From assembly GCA_003599625.1 (NCBI GenBank), contig QZIU01000019.1, forward strand, positions 1 through 44,622: DNA of 44,622 nucleotides, in the 5' to 3' direction. Source of the DNA: Candidatus Parcubacteria bacterium (lineage in GTDB: Bacteria; Patescibacteriota; Minisyncoccia; UBA9983). The notes beneath the pieces are model-generated. The model saw only the letters and a list, made by a program, of their open reading frames with translations. It made no database searches and was not told the origin of the DNA. Numbering within the stretch: position 1 is the first letter of the stretch; each line of letters begins with the position of its first letter. Made by a program: the position numbers and the translations under genes. Positions 38,762 to 44,622 of this stretch are shown piece by piece.

Positions 38762-41584
38762 ATGGTGAAAGGGACAACCAAGATAAAAATCGCCAATCAG
38801 TGGATCCCCGGAAATCCCGGAGGAAGAGAAAAAGCGGATAGTGAAAGAGAGCTTTCAAGGCTTGCTTCTAATATTACTATTTCCAGGATCAAGAGCTACG
38901 AAGATCTGAACGCTCCAACAGAGAAAGAAGGGGACGAAAAATTTTTAGAGAAAAGCAAAGAGGTTTGGAAAGATTTTGTCGTCCATAATATGATGGGCAG
39001 AAACGGCGAGAATGGGAAAAACAGCATTCTCAACTTCAGCGATCTGGATGGCGAGACCAGCCTGGGCCTGCTGAAGCTGGCAGGAATGGATGTGGCGAAT
39101 GTGGAATATGTCAGTCAGGGGGACTCCAGAAAAGGAAAGATCAACATTGACACGGGGAACCGATGGGGGCTCGCGATTGAGGATAATGGCGAGACTGTTT
39201 TCGCCGATCATCACGGACCCGATGCTAAAAGAGGCACTTCAGCCGCCGAATTGACATACAAAATTTTGACTTCTTTGGGATTGCTCAAGAGAGAAAAACA
39301 CCTCGATCGTCTTGTAAGCTTTGTTACCAATCTGGATAACGCCGAATATGTCTCTTCATTAGATAAAAATCTTTTGAAAGAGAATTTTCATAAAACCTTG
39401 CCCGGGTTAAGAAATTATCTTTCTTTTGACGGTCTTTTGGAATATTTCAAACCAGAGAAAGATAAAAACGGCAAAGAAATATATAAAGATCCGTGGAAGA
39501 CATCTTTGTCTGAGGAAGAATTAAAAAAGTTGGGCAAAGACAGAGAAGGCAAGAAAGCTATTGCCGATTGGAGCCTGCATCAGAAGAAAGTCATAGCAAG
39601 ATCTCTGAAGGTCATCGAGTCTTTGGAAAAAGCCGGACTCTTTTTTGACTCAAAGAGATACGGAAAGATCCTCGTTGATATTGGGGCGAAAGTTGCATCC
39701 GGTTTCGACGCCGCCAAAGCCTGCGGTTATGATACCTATATTAAATGGGCGCCGGAAAAGGGGTTTTTCTTTATCTCCTCGACGAAAGAAATAACGGACA
39801 AATTCAGTCAGGGAATTTCCGTAAGAAGGACAATGTGGATAAAACCTTCCCTGGACAACGACCCGGTGACCGTGACCATTAAGGAAGTCATTGAAAAAAT
39901 GACGGATGGCAATTTTGACGCATCCAGATTGCAAGAGCTGGAAAACGGGGGTAAAATGGGGAGTAATATGAGCGGGGTGGATAATCAGGAGGATAATTTA
40001 AACACAAATCCGAACTCGGAGAAGGTCGGGGAAAGCCGGATTGAGGCTAAGAACTTAACGGAGGTTATTACGCCCGGAAAGAGATTGTCAGAGAAGGAGA
40101 GGAAGGAATACCTGGAGAGGACCAGAGAAGAAATGAAGATAGGAGATCCTGCAAAAGAAACGATATCAAGGTTTGCCAAGGATTTTAATGAAGAGGCGTA
40201 TACCAAACTGGCCAAAAAGTATTTCGAAGAAAAAGAGGACGATCTAATCAAGCAAGGCATAGAGGTGAATATATCTGATGCCAGAAAGTTGGCTTATTTT
40301 TATGAAAAGGGTCTGAATCAGGAATTGGAAGAAGGAAGACCGGCATGGTGCGAAAAGGAAGATTACGACGAATTCAAGAGGATCGAAGAACTTAACGAGA
40401 TTAGGGCTGAGTTGGATAAAGGCAAGATGCGGGCAGAAAGTCCTTACCTGGTGCTGAATTTTCTGAACGGCAAGATCGAAGAAATGTCCGCCGCGCTGGA
40501 CAAGCAGGATTCGCAAGGGCGATTTTTGCTAAAAGATCCGGAAAGAAGCGTCAAGGCGGCATATTTGAATTCGCTTCGCGACGCGCAGGCGGAGTTGTTC
40601 GTCAAAGCGACCGGCAGGAATCTGATTAAGGAAGGGCAGGAAGAGTTTGAGAAAACGGGCCCGAGCAAAGAGAATTTTATAAAAGGGAGGCTTAATCAAA
40701 AATATCGGGAGTTGTCCCAGCACGATGCCATTAAAAACGAACTCTGGGGAGATGAATGGAAAAACATTCCGGACGCGGAGAAGCTTTCAAAGTTCCAAAA
40801 TAACCCAAATGTTTTCTTCAAAGAAAAATTAAAAGAAAATCTTGGTCCGGTCAATGCAAAGTTCAATCCTTCCGAAGAACAAGCGCTCATTTTGCTTCAA
40901 AGAGGACACAATATAAAAAGTTTTACGCTTGGGGGGTGGTTTAGAAGTAAGATAAAAGTGGGTGAAGCCAACTTGAGCGAAAGAGAGTTTAATGATTTTC
41001 TTCTGGGAGAAAAAAAGAAATTTTACGAAAGTCGCAAAGAGTTGGCTCAAACCACTTTAGGTGAAGAATGGGAAAAAGAAAAAATTTCTTTTATTGAGAA
41101 CAAGGCTCAAGGCGAGATCGTCAAAACTTCAAAATCCATAGAAAACGCGGAAGGCGGTATAATGGAACTTATAGGTAAAATAAGGCGGGAAAGGATTAAA
41201 GAAGCCACTATCAAAGCGGCTAAATCGGAGGAAAAAACAAAAGAACAATTGGAAAAAATTTCCAAAGAGTTTGCCGGAGGAGAGGGTGACATGAATAAGG
41301 TTTTGGAGGCTTTGGCGGGAAGAAGCGGAAAGGGTCTGGATGGTCTAACCGACGGAAGCTTGGATGAGAATATGCCGTGCCTGACGGAATTCATGAGCAG
41401 CTTCGATATTCCTACCGGTTATTTTGACAGCCCGGACTGGGTAAGGCAAAAAGATAAGTTTGGCAAGGAATACAAAAAAAACGCTAAAAACCGAAAAGGC
41501 TTCGTGATGTTTATGATTGATTTGATGAGTTCCGTTTTTGGCAGCGGACAAGTTGGCCAGCCTAATCAAGAGAAGAAGTCTTAG
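38762..41584 (+). CDS. Large hypothetical protein with DHH-like N-terminal region
   Basis: NFSDLDGETSLGLLKLAGM and VFADHHGPDAKRGTSAAELTYKIL; long charged C-terminus. Confidence 0.6.
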   Translation: MVKGTTKIKIANQWIPGNPGGREKADSERELSRLASNITISRIKSYEDLNAPTEKEGDEKFLEKSKEVWKDFVVHNMMGRNGENGKNSILNFSDLDGETSLGLLKLAGMDVANVEYVSQGDSRKGKINIDTGNRWGLAIEDNGETVFADHHGPDAKRGTSAAELTYKILTSLGLLKREKHLDRLVSFVTNLDNAEYVSSLDKNLLKENFHKTLPGLRNYLSFDGLLEYFKPEKDKNGKEIYKDPWKTSLSEEELKKLGKDREGKKAIADWSLHQKKVIARSLKVIESLEKAGLFFDSKRYGKILVDIGAKVASGFDAAKACGYDTYIKWAPEKGFFFISSTKEITDKFSQGISVRRTMWIKPSLDNDPVTVTIKEVIEKMTDGNFDASRLQELENGGKMGSNMSGVDNQEDNLNTNPNSEKVGESRIEAKNLTEVITPGKRLSEKERKEYLERTREEMKIGDPAKETISRFAKDFNEEAYTKLAKKYFEEKEDDLIKQGIEVNISDARKLAYFYEKGLNQELEEGRPAWCEKEDYDEFKRIEELNEIRAELDKGKMRAESPYLVLNFLNGKIEEMSAALDKQDSQGRFLLKDPERSVKAAYLNSLRDAQAELFVKATGRNLIKEGQEEFEKTGPSKENFIKGRLNQKYRELSQHDAIKNELWGDEWKNIPDAEKLSKFQNNPNVFFKEKLKENLGPVNAKFNPSEEQALILLQRGHNIKSFTLGGWFRSKIKVGEANLSEREFNDFLLGEKKKFYESRKELAQTTLGEEWEKEKISFIENKAQGEIVKTSKSIENAEGGIMELIGKIRRERIKEATIKAAKSEEKTKEQLEKISKEFAGGEGDMNKVLEALAGRSGKGLDGLTDGSLDENMPCLTEFMSSFDIPTGYFDSPDWVRQKDKFGKEYKKNAKNRKGFVMFMIDLMSSVFGSGQVGQPNQEKKS

Positions 41585-41592
41585 ACAAAAAT

Positions 41593-41808
41593 ATGCAAAG
41601 CAATATTTTAAAAGACAATAGTTTGCAGAATTTGGTAAGAACTCTAAAGATAGACGAAGAGAGTCGTTCTCTTTTGATAGAAAAAATTCCTCAGATGAAT
41701 CTTGAAGAAAGAATCGGGCTGTGGAAGGACCTGGCCGATATTTATCTGTTGGACTTGGAAGAGGAGGAAGCTTTAAAGAATCTCAGAAAATTTTGGAAAA
41801 AGGACTAA
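41593..41808 (+). CDS. Hypothetical small protein
   Basis: 71-aa ORF directly after the large CDS, same strand. Confidence 0.5.
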   Translation: MQSNILKDNSLQNLVRTLKIDEESRSLLIEKIPQMNLEERIGLWKDLADIYLLDLEEEEALKNLRKFWKKD

Positions 41809-41861
41809 AGCGGCGGTTTTGCTTTATTGGTTGTTATCATTATTATAATTAACACTTACCT

Positions 41862-42416
41862 ATGATTTTACTATACATTTTATTGGGCGTTCTGGCCGTG
41901 GCGGCAATCTGGTTTATCGGCATTTATAACGGTTTTATAAGGCTCGTCACTCGAGCCAAGGAGGCCTGGGCGGACATTGATGTCCAACTCAAACGAAGAT
42001 ACGACCTTATTCCCAACCTGGTGGAAACAGTCAAAGGTTACGCCACTCACGAAAGGGAGGCTTTTGAAAAAGTGACCGAAGCTAGAGCAAGGGCGCTGGG
42101 CGCGCGTTCTGTTAAAGAGAAAGAAGCAGCCGACAATCAGGTCAAAGAAGCGCTCAAGTCGATCTTTGCGGTGGCCGAAGCATATCCTCAATTGCGGGCG
42201 GTGGAAAGTTTCGTCAATCTCCAGAATGAGTTGGCCGATACGGAAAACAAAATCCAGGCGGCCAGAAGATTTTACAACGGCAATGTGCGGGATCTCAACA
42301 TCAGGATCGACACCTTCCCGAGCAACATCGTGGCCGGGATGTTCAGCTTCCAAAAAATGGAATTCTTCGAACTCGAAGAAGGCGAAGCCCGCGAACCAGT
42401 GAAGGTGAGCTTCTAA
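41862..42416 (+). CDS. lemA: LemA family protein
   Basis: YNGFIRLVTRAKEAWADIDVQLKRRYDLIPNLVETVKGYATHEREAFEKVTEARA; NDLNI-like VRDLNIRIDTFPSNIVAGMFSF. Confidence 0.95.
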   Translation: MILLYILLGVLAVAAIWFIGIYNGFIRLVTRAKEAWADIDVQLKRRYDLIPNLVETVKGYATHEREAFEKVTEARARALGARSVKEKEAADNQVKEALKSIFAVAEAYPQLRAVESFVNLQNELADTENKIQAARRFYNGNVRDLNIRIDTFPSNIVAGMFSFQKMEFFELEEGEAREPVKVSF

Positions 42417-42425
42417 TCGCTACCA

Positions 42426-43244
42426 ATGTTTCAACTTGTAAAACCGGAGGTTGAAAGCATTCCCCGGGAAACTTGGAATACTGTTAAAGTTAAATGGTAC
42501 TTTTGGCTACTGATCGTCGTCTCTGTTATTTCCGTTACCTCCTTGTTTTTCCTTAGGGTAGTAAAGAATGATCTGATCAATTACGCGGGAATGATACCCG
42601 TTTTCGGCGCAGTCGCGTATGTTGCATCCGTTAATAAGAAAGTCAGAACCGCCTTTTGGAAAAACTTGGCGGAACTTAATGGCTGGAATTATAAGTCAGC
42701 CGACGATCCCAAAAGGGAAATCGGGATCATGTTCCGGCAAGGCCATGATCAAAAAATATATCATGTCATAGAAGGAGAAATAGAAGGTAGACAATTTAAA
42801 GTTTTTAACTATCATTTTACAATAGGGTCAGGCAAGCACCGGCAAACTTTTTTCTACACCGTTTTTGTCTTCAAATTTAACGGAACGTTCCCGCATATTT
42901 ATTTGAATAATAAGGCAAATCATTACGATATTTGGGTGAATGAAAAGTTGCCTGTCCCGTCGGAATTCGGCAAAATCTTCAGCTTGTCCGCCAAAAGAGG
43001 ATATGAGATCGAAGCGCTTGAGATATTTACTCCCGAGGTCTTATCCAAGATACTGGACGGGAAGCATACCTCGGATATCGAGTTTGTGGACCAGAGAATG
43101 ATAATTTTCACCGACAAGAAGATTGATAATATAAGAGATTTGGAAACAAGAATAAAGCAGGCTTTGGAACTGGAAGATTTGCTTGATGACAAACTTGATA
43201 AGTTCAAATTCCATGAGATTGGCGACAGGCCTTATAACTTCTAA
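42426..43244 (+). CDS. DUF3137-like membrane protein
   Basis: Lies between lemA and htpX; two TM segments, beta-rich C-terminus. Confidence 0.6.
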   Translation: MFQLVKPEVESIPRETWNTVKVKWYFWLLIVVSVISVTSLFFLRVVKNDLINYAGMIPVFGAVAYVASVNKKVRTAFWKNLAELNGWNYKSADDPKREIGIMFRQGHDQKIYHVIEGEIEGRQFKVFNYHFTIGSGKHRQTFFYTVFVFKFNGTFPHIYLNNKANHYDIWVNEKLPVPSEFGKIFSLSAKRGYEIEALEIFTPEVLSKILDGKHTSDIEFVDQRMIIFTDKKIDNIRDLETRIKQALELEDLLDDKLDKFKFHEIGDRPYNF

Positions 43245-43246
43245 AA

Positions 43247-44155
43247 ATGAGCACCCTTTACACCCAACAAGATAAAAACGTCCGCAAAACTTGGTTGCTG
43301 ATGACCCTCTTTTTGGTTTTGGTCATTGGCATTGGTTGGGTTTTTTCTCAGGTTTACGGCGACCCTTCCTTTGTGATGATTGCCGTTATCTTCAGTCTGT
43401 TCATGAATATTTTCAGTTACTGGTATTCGGATAAGATTGTTTTAGCCATGTCTGGAGCGAGAGGGCCGATTACCAAGGAAGATAATATGGAACTTTACAG
43501 ATTAGTGGAAAATCTTTCCATCGCTTCCGGCATTAAAATGCCCCGGGTGTACATAATAGACGACCAGTCGCCGAACGCTTTTGCCACGGGCAGGAATCAG
43601 GAGCGCGCGGCTATCGCGGTCACAACGGGACTGATGAGAATTTTAAATAAGAACGAGCTTGAGGGCGTGATCGCTCATGAGCTTTCTCATATAGGGAATC
43701 GGGATATTTTAGTCTCCACCATCGTGGTTGTGTTGGTCGGCTTTGTAGCCTTGCTTTCAGATTTCTTTTTGCGGGCGCAGTTCTTCCGCGGAAGACGGGA
43801 AAGGGAAGAAGGGGGGCAGGTTCAGCTTATTTTAACGCTTGTCGGCATCGCTCTTGCAATCCTGGCTCCTGTCACCGCGACTTTGATACAGTTGGCCATT
43901 TCCAGGAAACGAGAATTTTTAGCCGACGCAACCGGGGCTTTGATGACACGATATCCCGACGGACTGGCCTCGGCCTTGGAAAAAATTTCATCTTATCCTG
44001 TTTCTTTAAGAAGAGCCAACAAAGCTACCGCTCATCTTTATATTGTTTCTCCCCTAAAGGGTAAAGAGGGAACAAGTTGGCTGGCAAAATTGTTTATGAC
44101 GCACCCGCCCATTGAGGAAAGAATCAGGGCTTTGCGGGGATTGGATGCGGGATAG
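43247..44155 (+). CDS. htpX: M48 protease HtpX
   Basis: LEGVIAHELSHIGNRDILVSTI; MPRVYIIDDQSPNAFATGRN; THPPIEERIRALR. Confidence 0.95.
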   Translation: MSTLYTQQDKNVRKTWLLMTLFLVLVIGIGWVFSQVYGDPSFVMIAVIFSLFMNIFSYWYSDKIVLAMSGARGPITKEDNMELYRLVENLSIASGIKMPRVYIIDDQSPNAFATGRNQERAAIAVTTGLMRILNKNELEGVIAHELSHIGNRDILVSTIVVVLVGFVALLSDFFLRAQFFRGRREREEGGQVQLILTLVGIALAILAPVTATLIQLAISRKREFLADATGALMTRYPDGLASALEKISSYPVSLRRANKATAHLYIVSPLKGKEGTSWLAKLFMTHPPIEERIRALRGLDAG

Positions 44156-44191
44156 GATTCAAAGCTTTGTCAAAAAACTCGCTTTTTCTGG

Positions 44192-44240
44192 TCCTCCCTC
44201 TCCTTTCCCAGGAGAGGGAGATAGGGGGTGAGGTTTTTTA
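44192..44240. terminator. Bidirectional terminator-like hairpin
   Basis: CTCCCTCTCCTTTCCCAGGAGAGGGAG. Confidence 0.6.
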
Positions 44241-44393
44241 TGCCGCAAAATGCAAGCCCAAATAATACGGCCACAAGATGATCGCGTAAAGTATTCGCGG
44301 CCAGGAAAGATCCAAAAAGCCAATCGTAAAAAGCCAGGCCGCCAGCCAAAATCCCGCCGAAAAAGAATTATTTATAACTTTTACTTTTGCCAT
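44238..44393 (-). CDS. Small membrane protein (51 aa)
   Basis: Reads MAKVKVINNSFSAGFWLAAWLFTIGFLDLSWPRILYAIILWPYYLGLHFAA*; below ORF-track cutoff. Confidence 0.6.
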   Translation of the reverse strand: MAKVKVINNSFSAGFWLAAWLFTIGFLDLSWPRILYAIILWPYYLGLHFAA

Positions 44394-44523
44394 AAATATC
44401 TAAAACTAAGATGGTCATTTATTATAATCATCCAAGAACCCCGCTAGACACTGCTTTATTTTTCAGCAACCAAATACCAACTTAGAATTTTGTCGGTATC
44501 CCCTCTTCCAAAAATTGCGAAGA

Positions 44524-44610
44524 CGGAGGCGATGAGATTCGAACTCATGAAGGCTTTGACACCTTACTCGCTTTCCAAGCGAGCGCACTAGACCACTATG
44601 CGACGCCTCC
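44524..44610 (-). tRNA. tRNA-Ser (GGA)
   Basis: Reverse strand GGAGGCG/CGCCTCC acceptor, anticodon arm CTCGC-TTGGAAA-GCGAG, long variable arm, T-loop GTTCGAATC. Confidence 0.93.
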
Positions 44611-44622
44611 AAATACTTCTCG

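Overview
The window looks like a chromosomal segment from a CPR/Patescibacteria (Parcubacteria-like) genome. This is inferred from gene content and small-protein style; no database search was possible. Core genes include a pyrE-like PRT, groES-groEL, rnpB, an O-antigen-ligase-like/TPR protein, murJ, lepA, a FtsB/DivIC-like protein, murB, a TraG/VirD4-like ATPase, an LTD/PKD surface protein, rplJ-rplL with an attenuated leader, a beta-CASP RNase, a SLOG protein, an amino-acid permease, an MscS-like protein, rodA/ftsW, folD, an AbrB/RelE-type TA pair, rlmN, lemA and htpX. There are three tRNAs (Gly-CCC, Val-CAC, Ser-GGA) and a 23S-5S rRNA unit with no adjacent 16S. The 23S gene spans about 4.6 kb. 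It carries two related group I introns, placed at about E. coli U2500 and U2593; the second encodes a compact I-CreI-like LAGLIDADG protein. It also carries four AT-rich palindromic inserts, two of them nearly identical. A similar palindrome is inserted in frame in lepA, and a mini-hairpin (CCCGACCTTGCGTCGGG) recurs in rnpB, 23S rRNA and the L10 leader. The strongest candidate for an undescribed system is a low-GC locus directly after the 5S gene: a 51-aa peptide ending in CGICSNCCYSDCIGGN, absent from the supplied ORF track, followed by a radical SAM/SPASM enzyme. A perfect 32-bp palindrome lies between the two genes, a G8 tract sits in the predicted promoter spacer, a decayed IS abuts the enzyme's 3' end, and a SAM methyltransferase gene lies beyond the IS. 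This reads as a candidate RiPP locus.
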